Source: Gymnopus androsaceus JB14 (lineage: Eukaryota; Basidiomycota; Agaricomycetes; Agaricales; Omphalotaceae). Taken from it: 64,000 nt of DNA. The DNA lies in assembly GCA_009733575.1 (NCBI GenBank), contig ML769395.1, forward strand, positions 421,471-485,470, in the 5' to 3' direction. Every line of letters begins with the position of its first letter. Within the stretch, counting starts at the first letter, position 1. The position numbers and the translations under genes were made by a program. The notes beneath the pieces were generated by a model. It searched no databases. It had not been told where the DNA came from and was given only the letters and a program-made list of their open reading frames with translations. Positions 21,144 through 30,622 of this stretch are shown here, piece after piece.

Positions 21144-22748
21144 TTACTCTGCGAGCCCTGACGAATCATCCCCGGAATCGAGCAGACTAGAATGGATTGG
21201 ATAAATGAATATCAGGAAATATAGCGAAGAAGGGTAGTGAGATACCTGTATTGCTTCATCAACGAACACTCGCCTCCGTTTTCTAGGTCAATGTTGTACG
21301 AATAAAAGTAACCTTCAGATGATATGACCATGACCTGAGGCATTGTTCTACAAGGCGCCAAATGATTATCAGATTCACTGCAATAAACCAGATGTAAAGT
21401 TGAGCACGTACCCACTCAGAGCCACTGCACACCGAGCACCACTTGTCGGGAGCCGCAAAAATGCAAAATCTCGAGACGGTTCCCACATCTCCGTAAGCGT
21501 ATTCGGCAAGTACCCACCCACGGAATGTGAAAGGCTTTTTGTGACCTGCATTGACCTTCTCCGCAAGCTTGACGAAACTCCTCCATTTTTCTTCTTCTCG
21601 ATAAATGCCTCGTAACCTCCGTCAACTCCACCTTCGACCGTGTCCACAGAATCCGAAGACGGCGAGGGACTAGACAGATTTCCATTGCCGGACCCTGATC
21701 CTTCCTTTGCACGACCTAGCTTGAAGATGTGTACTGTGTCGTGGGCGGAGCTGACAGCGAGTAGCGTAGATACAGTATTGAAGTTCATGGAGTAGATCTT
21801 GGCCTCCCGGGTGCCTCTGCGAAATTGGTACAACTTTTCTGCGCCGGGGATGCTCCAAACACGGATGACTGTGCCTTTATCAGAGGAAGTGGCAAGCAGG
21901 GTTCCAGTCGAGTTAATGGAAAGGAACGATATCGGGGCTTTATGGGCTTGGATGACGTTGGCGACTGTGAGGGAACGGGTAGAGAAGAGAAGAACATCGC
22001 CAGACTGGGAAGAAGATCCAGAAGGGGATGAAGATCCAGCGGTCATGGCTGATGTGCCAGAGGAGAGTGGTGTTGTTGGAGAAGGAACAGGTGAAGGATA
22101 AGCAAGGTATGAGCTATCCGCGGAAGGCGACAGGGCACATATTGCTAGAAGAAGTTCAGCATAAGCTAGGGAGGAGCAGAAAGCAAAATCACCGTCCGGA
22201 TTTGGGGTAGTTTCGATAACATGGAGTAATCTCATATTCGAAATGTCATATATGTAGATCTCAGTCTCCAGGACAATAACGAGGGTCTTCCGGTTTAATT
22301 TGACGGACAGAATAGATGATGGAAAGAGCAGTTCACATATCATAGATTGACGCTGGGGATACAGTCGGAAAAGGGCGTTGTACAAGGTTCAGAGACGTAC
22401 TTTGGTGTTTACTATCTGCAACTTTCTAGGGCTAGACTGAGGCTGATCTGCAGCTCCTACAAGCGCAATGAGAGACGTGCAGAATAACATTTCTACAATT
22501 CCTCTTGCTCCATCATCTACGCGCTGATTAAGTGAATAAAAGCAAGAAAAGCAGCGCAAAACATACTCATAGTATATACGCGTCCAAATGGATCGCAGTT
22601 GGTAATGCTGTACCCCTTCCGTGTTCCTACAGAGACGCAGCTGCAAGTCTTGGAACTGAGAGCAATTCAAGAACAATTCTAGAGCTACATACGAGAAGTC
22701 CTGGTTAAAATTGGCGAATAACATGTTGGCATTTGTCCGTTCGGCCAT
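21144..22748 (-). CDS. ATG18: Autophagy PROPPIN Atg18
   Basis: Six exons on minus, 22748-22693, 22640-22567, 22516-22401, 22352-21412, 21347-21246 and 21186-21144, give 443 residues with all phases consistent. Atg18 is a seven-bladed WD-type propeller that binds PI3P/PI(3,5)P2 and acts in autophagosome formation and vacuole homeostasis. The lipid-binding FRRG motif is present ([16 protein letters not shown]). The N-terminus [21 protein letters not shown] and the C-terminus [20 protein letters not shown] are typical. An ATG at 22724 (MLFANF) is an alternative start; 22748 adds MAERTNAN. This is the intact source for three 3' fragments elsewhere in the window (18146-18270, 18850-19185, 28835-29175). 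It lies tail to tail with hydrophobin E. Confidence 0.95.
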
Positions 22749-23150
22749 TGTGGTAGCGGTTAAGCAGTGGAGTTTGTTTGTTCCTTATTCTTCGGAAGCT
22801 TTTGCCAAACATTGCGTTAGTTTCTTAGCGCCCATACTTTTCCCAATCTGGTCTTCCGCATGACTATTGTAAGAACTTCCTGTTGACCACGAAATAATAA
22901 AGATATATGCGCAAATAATATGCCATGTCAATCTAGGTCTATTATTTTAGATGTCTACGCGCGCGTTGCCGTCGTTTCAAAGGTGCAGCCAGCTCGAGCC
23001 TCCGAACTCTCCCAAAACTCTCCTGGGTATCTAATAAAACACGAAAAGATTTACTGACCCAGCACCTGAAATCTAGGATCTAGGATCTGGATGATTGCTT
23101 TGGAAAGGGTTAATACGTAGTTACTGTCAATACTTCCCGTGCTGAATCGC
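22749..23150. other. Intergenic region upstream of ATG18
   Basis: Probable promoter of ATG18 on the minus side, with no clear TATA. A GGATCTAGGATCT duplication lies near 23071-23089. No gene. Confidence 0.4.
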
Positions 23151-23620
23151 GAAAGCAAATAGCTTGGAACGGGAATTTACTATGCGACGCCCGGCGAGCA
23201 GGTATTGGGTCGTTCAGAAGTGGCCGCTATACCACCACCATCCTTCCCAACTCGGTATGACACTGAATCATCCGATGAAGAATCTACAAGATCCGAAGTA
23301 GGACACTGTGTGCCGAGTGATATTACTTACTTCTATCCTTGCGAAGCCGCTATCTCAACGTACTTCAGCAAGCTCCACAACATAACCGGCAGTTACTATT
23401 TACTTATACTACTGAATGAACAAACTCGAAATTCTACCTGTCATGCTGGAATGCCGAATGAAAAAACTTCACATGCTCATTCAAATTCGAACACCAGCAC
23501 TCATGGGGTATCTGGCACTCATCGTTCAGAGGTGATGCCAAAAATGAGTGTATGGGAAGCAGCTGAGGCAAGAGTGAGATTAAACTGCGTATTGGAAGTT
23601 GATAGAGTAACATCTATCAG
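23151..23620 (+). repeat. Start of duplicated module (copy 1), with a conserved short frame
   Basis: Collinear with 29175-29615. Both copies begin TCGCGAAAGCAAATA and carry a frame encoding DTESSDEEST-like and SEVGHCVPSD / YFYPCEAA stretches; copy 1 is open from 23205 to 23711. The family is not recognised, and the two copies differ by indels, so it may be a relic of an unidentified gene. Confidence 0.5.
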
Positions 23621-23629
23621 CTTTCCAGA

Positions 23630-23665
23630 ATGCAGTCCAAACTCGCTTTTGTCTCAGCTGCCCGC
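23630..23665 (+). pseudogene. Orphan hydrophobin signal-peptide start
   Basis: ATGCAGTCCAAACTCGCTTT... encodes [11 protein letters not shown], one residue different from the [11 protein letters not shown] start of the real hydrophobins, then diverges at once (RHIHF). No cysteine region follows. It is a truncated copy; the same remnant occurs at 29621. Confidence 0.7.
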
Positions 23666-24620
23666 CATATACATTTTTGACATTACCATTAGTCTTCCCT
23701 ATCTGTCCTAATCCTAGAACTACGATTGAGTGGCAAATAGACTCAAGGACGATACGACTCACGTAAGCGAGTAGGCTTTGACTTTCTGCTCGAAGCACTT
23801 TAGTCTCTGTTACTGATACCATCATACTCAAGACGCACCAAGGTCCAACCAATGATTTGTGAACTGTAGGTGAAAGCTCTAGATGGACTGGTTACTGTCC
23901 TCGCCCTTCCTCTACTGCGTAAGTATAGTCTTGGTTAATTTTTTTACAAGATACTAGACTCAGACCTTGTGATGCAACTAACCTTTTTCTCGGCGCTCGG
24001 ATGCTCAGAGGGCAGCTGCTAATCGAGGACGGGATGAGCGGCGCGTTGAACAAGTGAAATTTCTCTGAATTTATGTCGTTTCACTGAATTGCTTACTCAC
24101 ATCTTCAAAAGCAACCTGACAGTGAGGGGTTCGCTCGTTCTTCGGCATTTGTGAGTCTCGATTTAGATTACGGTAGTGAATATGATGGTAGCACTTTTGA
24201 ATGCTGTCAGTAAATACTCTGAATGGACGAATACAATACCGGTGTTTGAACCATAATTAATGGCTTCTTTCCGCGTCTTCTAGACTAAGAAGGCTTCATG
24301 AAATAAGTAGTCAAAAAGCTGCCAGTGATGATGCTTATGGCGTTATCGGGTACTACATCTGAATCGTAGCCACGTCGTCAATTCAAGCGGCTGTAGCCGA
24401 GAAGCGGAGGGAGCTTGAATTTTAGTGAGAGATCTCCAAGCTGATACTTCTTGTCGGTTATTTTTGAGTTAATAAGTTAAAAAGAAGATACGGCAATGTC
24501 AAAGCGAGTACTACGAAATTTGTGTTTGTTCAAAGCAAATAGTACCTGACAACCGGGCCTGGACCTGACCTCGATCATCACTTAACTATACTTTCTTCAA
24601 CTCACTGAAATGATTCTCTC
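23666..24620. repeat. Non-coding part of duplicated module (copy 1)
   Basis: Parallels 29660-30620, with landmarks GAGGGCAGCTGCTAATCGAGG, CAACCGGGCCTGGACCTGAC and CCTGACAGTGAGGGG. No conserved frame; it ends as the promoter of the EXO70 copy. Confidence 0.6.
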
Positions 24621-24623
24621 ATT

Positions 24624-25637
24624 ATGGATGACGAGTCTGCAGAGATCGAACTGATGAGAATGGGACCATAATCTTGCGTTCATTGTACTAATATCCCTTC
24701 AGCTCGAGCAGAACCTGAGCAAGACTCATCGAAATATCTCGATACGTGTCTCGCAAGGCTCGAAAAATCTATTCGATTTTTCCACCGCTCTACAACTCTG
24801 CCCAAATTTTGAATCGAAGGGCAAGCAGTGCGTGGCGCTCATGATTTCGTCTCAGATTAGATGCTGAATTACTTGCAAGATATTGAAAAGGCTCCACAGA
24901 AGATCGATGATGTGGCGAGTAATTAGGAGGTAATAGCTGTAGAAGAGGCTCTTATTCCAGAAGGGTGCGTTATTGGGCTTACCTAGGCTGATATTCCATA
25001 ATTTACGATGGAACTTGCAGGCCGCAACCGGGCCAACTTGAAGTATACAAGAACGACCTCGAAAGGCTTACTAATGCTTCTAATTGCTTTCAAAAAACAT
25101 ACTAGAACCTCGACAAGAATATTTAATTGACTGCCTATCTAAATCTACACAGAAGCTCTAAACCCCATCTTCCGTACCGCTAAGGCCAGCTACCTCGATG
25201 CAAACTTTTCGCCTCTCGTGCAATCGCTTACGCAGGATCCAAAAAAGAAGCCTGGTAATAAGGCAGTGACAAAGGAAAAGTTTACAAGGTTTTATGATTT
25301 ATTAGGAAAGTGCTTGAGAGGCATAAGCTGACGAAGATATTAGAGGATGATGAGTTCAAGTTTCCTGATACCTTCAATGAAAGCGTTCACACAGAAGAAT
25401 CGGGAGAATGAGTTTAGTAAAGCGAGCCTCTGGCTCTTCCTGTTTCCTTCGATGATGCTAGCGCTTTACTGATCATCTTCCCGTCTTTCTCACTGCTGTG
25501 ACGGTCAGATCCCCAGAAATGTACGTTCCCGTTTCGTTACTTCTGTACCCTCCTGACCATCCCTTCACAGATATCAAGTTGTCTGCGGAAGCAGTGGGAA
25601 GTCAGTTGAGGAATATCTATCGATAGAGATCTGTGTA
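24624..25637 (+). pseudogene. EXO70 pseudogene with internal deletion
   Basis: Copy of the EXO70 gene at 30623-32900. It keeps the start (ATG then DDESAEIEL) but the first intron donor is AT instead of GT, a TAG interrupts the exon after AS-N near 24920, and the middle is missing. Codons for the N-A-S-N-C-F region at about 25090 join directly to KNILEPRQE, which in the full copy lie about 1.18 kb apart (31152 to 32332). The 3' part has further small deletions. The last exon and stop (ATCTATCGATAG) remain. It is non-functional but lies in the same place relative to hydrophobin F as EXO70 does to G. Confidence 0.9.
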
Positions 25638-25639
25638 CA

Positions 25640-26800
25640 GTGTCGTACTAACTTGTATACTTCGGTGTGTGGAAATAGGACTTCTTGTGACTGTTTTTGT
25701 ATTCTCGTAACGAAACGTTTCATGGGTCATCATTCACGATTCATGACATACAGCTGCTCTATCTCTTTCTCTTCAAGCGTGATCGACATTCCAGTTAGTT
25801 TTTCTACGTCAATTGACTCCGGCTAAACCGTCTCCACGTTGAACTTCCTGCCAACCAACTGCCGGTCCTAGGCGATCGAACAATGAGATGAACTTGGGAG
25901 AGCGGTGAACTGGACGTGGATGTGATGGACATGAGAGATCGATGCGTTCTATAACCTCCGTTCTAACGCGTTCGGTACGGACCTTCCGCTTTCAATGGGT
26001 CAGTTTTCGTTCTCAGCCTCAGCATGAGTCTGGTGACACGAATGGCGAAAATATGATACATCGAAACACAAGCTGTCTTCGAGCTACGGTACAGCGAATC
26101 ATACCGTCACTGAATATCGATTCATGCATTGGAAAGCTGTAGAAACCCTCACTAAACCCAACTGGGCGCGGGATGACGTCTGAGGCGCGATGTCTTCTAT
26201 TTTTCTACAGTTCTTTGGAAATAACGAGAGGTGTCGAGCGCCGCGGATAACCGAAATCAAATCGCATTAAAATAAGTGTAGATGTTATAACAAGTAATAA
26301 CAAACAGACACGGTTGGACTTTACGTTTACGATTTTTTGGGGAGATTGACTATTTTAAATTTCCAGAATTATACTCTTCGTGCTTACCATAGATGATCGG
26401 TAGTGTCTTCGAAGCAGCATGTTGGTCGCTATGAATGCACAAGGTGCAAAACATTCCAAATTCCAAGAAGATTATATTGAATGAAATTAATCTCCCGGAC
26501 CTCGAGGCAAGGAGTGAATCATTTCCTATTGAAAGACTCTCTCCCTGATGCCCTTCCCGCCATTCGAACTTGGTTCTGAATTGGATTTTTTCCAATCAAG
26601 AATCAAAAAACCCGTCTATATCTCCGATACCTCATTCCCGAGCTACTTCCAGGAACGAATTTGGATGTAGATAAATGATTCAAATTCACAAGAGCTCCAC
26701 TTCAAATTTGATTTTTTTTTGCTTGTTGCTCCACTTGAGCAGGCTTCTCCTGAGATTGACGATGGAGGGTTCATTCTGAGGTCAGGCTTGGGTCTGCAGC
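25640..26800. repeat. Block between EXO70 pseudogene and hydrophobin F
   Basis: Copy of 32900-34060 and, inverted, of 6420-7300 and 8460-9250. Contains the empty site for the MITE (GCAAGGAGTGAATCATTTC at 26507-26525). No gene. Confidence 0.7.
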
Positions 26801-26858
26801 CCGCTGCAATGCCTCAGCTAGCGTGGGGTACTCTTTTGTATTTTCGCCTCGAAAAAGG

Positions 26859-26865
26859 TATATAA
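26859..26865 (+). promoter_or_regulatory. TATA box of hydrophobin F
   Basis: TATATAA within AAAAAGGTATATAAGGTTCTC, 94 nt before the ATG; class 2 promoter, nearly identical to that of G. Confidence 0.75.
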
Positions 26866-26952
26866 GGTTCTCAAAATCGATAGGATTCTTCACTCGAACA
26901 ACCAAAAACCGTTGTTCAAGTACTCAGCTCTCTACTCAACTCTCTACTCATC

Positions 26953-27401
26953 ATGCAGTTCAAACTCGCCTTTGTCTCCGCCGCCCTTGCTACTCTCGCC
27001 ATCGCCACACCTACTCTCCGCAACGAGCCAGCTAGCTCCTGCAGCACCGGCGATCTTCAGTGCTGCGAAACCACCGAGTCTGCCACTGACCCTACCGCTG
27101 CCGGGCTCCTTGCCCTTCTTGGCATCGTCGTTCAAGGCGTTGACGTCCTTGTCGGTCTCAGTTGTGACCCCATCACCGTCATTGGCGCTGCTGGCGGTAG
27201 CTGGTAAGTTTTCTGGGCATACCCACAGCTGAATACATACTCATCCTTTCATAGCTCTGCCCAAGCTGTCTGCTGCTCGGACAACAGCCACGGTATGATT
27301 ATGCCTCAATCTCTTCGAATACCAGTGTCTTGATTCTGATGCTTGTCTCTTTCTTCTTAGGTGGACTCATTTCCATTGGCTGCCTCCCCGTTACTCTTTG
27401 A
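26953..27401 (+). CDS. Class I hydrophobin (locus F)
   Basis: Exons 26953-27203, 27255-27292 and 27361-27401 give 109 residues. F and G form a subgroup: signal ...[16 protein letters not shown] instead of CSTGPVQCC, and SCDPITVIG / TCDPITVIG instead of TCSPITVIG, adding two acidic residues next to cysteines. Exon 2 has CCSDNSH and the C-terminus CLPVTL. All cysteines are kept. The 3' flank is type 2, shared with G and I. Confidence 0.94.
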
Positions 27402-27960
27402 ACGTTCGATCCATATATGACCCACCCCATGAACTCAGATACAGTACATTCAGCTAACAGACACAGTGCTTAGTACATATCTGTTTGCAGTCATTGGAGA
27501 TGTACGGATTTCCGGGACTTTCATGGTCGATGGTTGACGATATTATTTTTTTTTGGAAATGGATTGTTATCTTGTAACTCGTGGTGTTGTAAAGTCTTTC
27601 GAAAATCCATATGAATTTTGTGTCTCGTAAGAAACGCTTTGACCGCGCTGGCCCGCTCCGGAAGACGGACCGGAGATCTCCCATTTGAAAAATCTACGTA
27701 CATCAACGGACTGCTGCTGGCTTGTTCTTTGCTCCTGTATTGCTTCGTTTTCGCCTTTTTCCCCCGTCTAAATGCTCGCCTCAAATGTTTCCTTACTCAG
27801 ACAACTCTTTCTCTGCTTTTCCCGACACGAAATTTATCACTCGATTTCCGGTAACTGATAGGCTTCGAGCAAGAATCTGCAGCATTTACTGAGCATTTAA
27901 CATCCTTCATGAGTCGCCATAATGAAAAATTCCGTACGTCTTCGATGTTCAACCCTCAGT
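27402..27960. repeat. 3' flank of hydrophobin F (type 2)
   Basis: GACCCACCCCATGAACTCAGATACAG, TCTGTTTGCAGTCATTGGAGATG and GTAAGAAACGCTTTGACCGCG recur after G (34681-34970) and I (60455-60690). Similarity ends near 27690; the rest holds nothing recognisable. Confidence 0.65.
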
Positions 27961-28320
27961 ATTACAATATACTCTATTCCAGATATGGCCACGTCGTGGT
28001 GTCGTGCCCGATAACATTATACAATAGGTTTCTTTCCTTCCAGGCTAGTGCTTTGAAAGGCAAGACCAATCCAATGCTGTACCTTCCAGCCCACTGAAGA
28101 GGTCAATCAAGTCAGACTGAGATACATTGAATTCAATAGCCATCACATAGAACAAGCCGACAGCGCTCCCTGTCTCATTTCTGCTTTTCTGCTCCCTATC
28201 ATTTTCCAATTGAGCTGATACTCGTACGGTCATAGCTTGGTGACTCGCCCTCTAGAGGATCGGTCTAATTCGTAAAATCCTCATACGAGGATTCTCGAAT
28301 TTATTCCGACATCCTCTAGA
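27961..28320. other. Mosaic stretch with a short ARF-relic-linked match
   Basis: ATATGGCCACGTCGTGGTGTCGTGCC (27980 region) matches 43850-43876 at the start of an ARF relic. No ARF coding remains here. Nothing else is recognised. Confidence 0.4.
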
Positions 28321-28329
28321 GGGGACTGC

Positions 28330-28445
28330 TTTAGGTCTAAGAAAACATGGCGGGAAGGAGAATCATGAAAAATGTATGTATGCCGAAGGATGAGGTGTAC
28401 ACAAAATGTGCGTCGAGGAATGGGGAGACGACCGTTGGAATGGGC
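28330..28445 (-). pseudogene. Fragment of the PAP2 phosphatase gene
   Basis: Close match, about 115 nt, to 51065-51185 in exon 1 of the phosphatase gene: GCGGGAAGGAGAATCATGAAAAATGTATG, then GAGGTGTACACAAAATGTGCGTC. Neither upstream nor downstream exons follow. It is a stray piece of a gene located 23 kb away. Confidence 0.8.
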
Positions 28446-28834
28446 GTTTAAATTCCGATGATAGGGATATCGATCCAAGATGCGCCAAAACTCAAATGTG
28501 TATATCGACCCCCCTGTAGTAGGTGCGTGTTCCATAGCTGTCTCGTAGCGAACAGTCGTACGGTAAACTGGTTGTTCGGAAACGGACCTTGACCAATATA
28601 ATTTATATCCTATCCTATCCTTCCTATCGAGATCTTGTACATGTTACGACGGCGCAATTTCCTTTGCTCACCATTAAGACTCAATAAGACCTCTGAAGGA
28701 TTCGTCAAGTACTTATTCCAGAAGAATCCAGATCCTAACTCACTCAAGGACTTGGATATTACGAATACCATCGTTGCCGCCGCAATTACATCAAATCTTT
28801 GTGGCTTGCTCCAATCTGAGTGGTGAGGCAGCGG
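28446..28834. other. Unassigned stretch
   Basis: A 77-codon minus frame and a 63-codon plus frame overlap at 28610-28843; neither has a recognisable motif. Confidence 0.3.
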
Positions 28835-29175
28835 CGTCGACAAGGCGTCAAATGATTATCAGACTCACTGCAGCAAGGCAGAGCCTATAAAGTTGAGCAC
28901 GCACCCACACAGAGCGACTACATCGGGCGCCACTTGTTAGGAGCCGCAAAAATGCAAATCTCGAGATGGCTCTCACATCTCAGTTAACGTATTCGACAAA
29001 TTCCCGCCCATGGATTGCGAAAGGCTTTTTTTGACCTGCATTGACCTCCTCCGCAAGCTTTGACGAAACTGCTCCATTTTTCCTCTCAATGAACACCTCA
29101 TAACCTCCTTCAACTCCACCTTCGGCAGTGCCCACAGAACCCGGCGAAGACGGTAAAGGACTAGACAGTTTTATC
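28835..29175 (-). pseudogene. ATG18 3' fragment
   Basis: Collinear with 21352-21670 of ATG18 (CAAGGCGTCAAATGATTATCAGA, GAGCCGCAAAAATGCAAATCTCGAGA, CCGGCGAAGACGGTAAAGGACTAGACAG). It carries frame-breaking changes and no 5' exons. It ends exactly where the second duplicated module begins. Confidence 0.75.
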
Positions 29176-29615
29176 GCGAAAGCAAATAAATGAAACGGGA
29201 ATTTATGTCACGCCCGGCTAGCAAGTGAGGTGAGTTGGTCCCCCTATACTACCACTATCCTTCCCTGACTCAGTGTGACACCGAATCATCCGATAAGGAA
29301 TCTGCAGGTTCCGAAGTAGGACACAGTGTGCCGAGTGATCTTGCTTACTTCTATCCTTGCGAAGCCGCACTTCAGCAAGCTCCACAATATAACCGGCAGT
29401 TACTACTTATATTACCTATTGAACAACCTTGAAATGCTACCTGTCATGCTGGAATACCAAATAAGAAAACTTCGCATGCTTACTTATTCAAAAATCGAAC
29501 ACCAGCACTCATCGTTCAAAGGTTATGCCAAAAATACGTGTATGGGAAGCATCTGAGACAAGAGTGAGATTGAACTGCATATTGGAAAGTTGATAGAGTA
29601 ACATCTATCAGCTTT
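29176..29615 (+). repeat. Start of duplicated module (copy 2)
   Basis: Second copy of 23151-23620. The open frame (DTESSDKESAGSEVGHSVPSD) is shorter here because of indels. Confidence 0.5.
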
Positions 29616-29620
29616 CCGGA

Positions 29621-29655
29621 ATGCAGTCCAAACTCGCTTTTGTCTCTGCTGCTCG
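29621..29655 (+). pseudogene. Orphan hydrophobin signal-peptide start
   Basis: [11 protein letters not shown] followed by unrelated residues, as at 23630. The shared F-to-S change shows both derive from one truncated copy present before the module duplicated. Confidence 0.7.
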
Positions 29656-30620
29656 CCATACACGTTTTTGGCATTACCAACAGTCTCCACTAGTCCCTAT
29701 CTGTCCTAGTTCTGGAACTCCAATTGAGTGACAAATAGACTCAAGGACTCAAGGACGATGCGCTTCGCGTAAGCGTGTAGGGTTCAACTTTTCTGCTCGA
29801 AGCATTTTAGTCTCTACTGATAAGCCGTTATGCTCGGGACGCACTAAGGTCCCACGATTTGTAAACTGTGGGTGAGAGCCCTAGACGGACGGGTTACTGT
29901 CTGTCCTTGCCCGTCCTCTACTGCGTAAGGATGGTCTTGGTTAATCTGTTTTACACAATACTGGACCTGTTGATGCAACTTACCTTTTTCTCGGCGCTCG
30001 GATGCTCAGAGGGCAGCTGCTAATCGAGGACGGGAATGAGCGTTCTGAACAAGTGAAAATTCTCTGAATTTATACCGCTTCATTGAATTGCTTACGCACA
30101 GCTCCAAAAAAACCTGACAGTGAGGGGCCCGCTCGTTCTTCGGCATTTGGGAGTCTCGATTTAGATCACGATAATGAATATGATAGCGTCTTGAATGTTG
30201 TCAGTTAATGCTCTGAATAGACGAATATAATACCGGTGTTTGCAGCATAATTAAAAGCTTTCTTCAGCGTCTTCTAGATTAAGAAGGCTTCGTGAAAGAA
30301 GTAGTCAAATCTGCTGTATATGATGCTTTATGGCGTTATCAGTAGATTCAGTACTGTATTTGATTCTAGCCACGTCGCCAATTTAAACGACCGTAGCCGA
30401 GCAGCGGAGGGAGCTCGAATTGTAGCGAATGCTTGCGAGATATCGAAGCTGATATTATCGGTACTTTTTGAGTTAGAGAGTCAATGAGTCGAAGAAGATA
30501 AGGAATGTCAAAGCGAGTGCTACGAAATTTGTGTTTGTTCAAAGCAAATAGTACCTGACAACCGGGCCTGGACCTGACCTCGATCATCACTTAACTACAC
30601 TCACTGAAATAATTCTCTCA
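29656..30620. repeat. Non-coding part of duplicated module (copy 2)
   Basis: Parallels 23666-24620 and ends in the EXO70 promoter. No gene. Confidence 0.6.
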
Positions 30621-30622
30621 TT

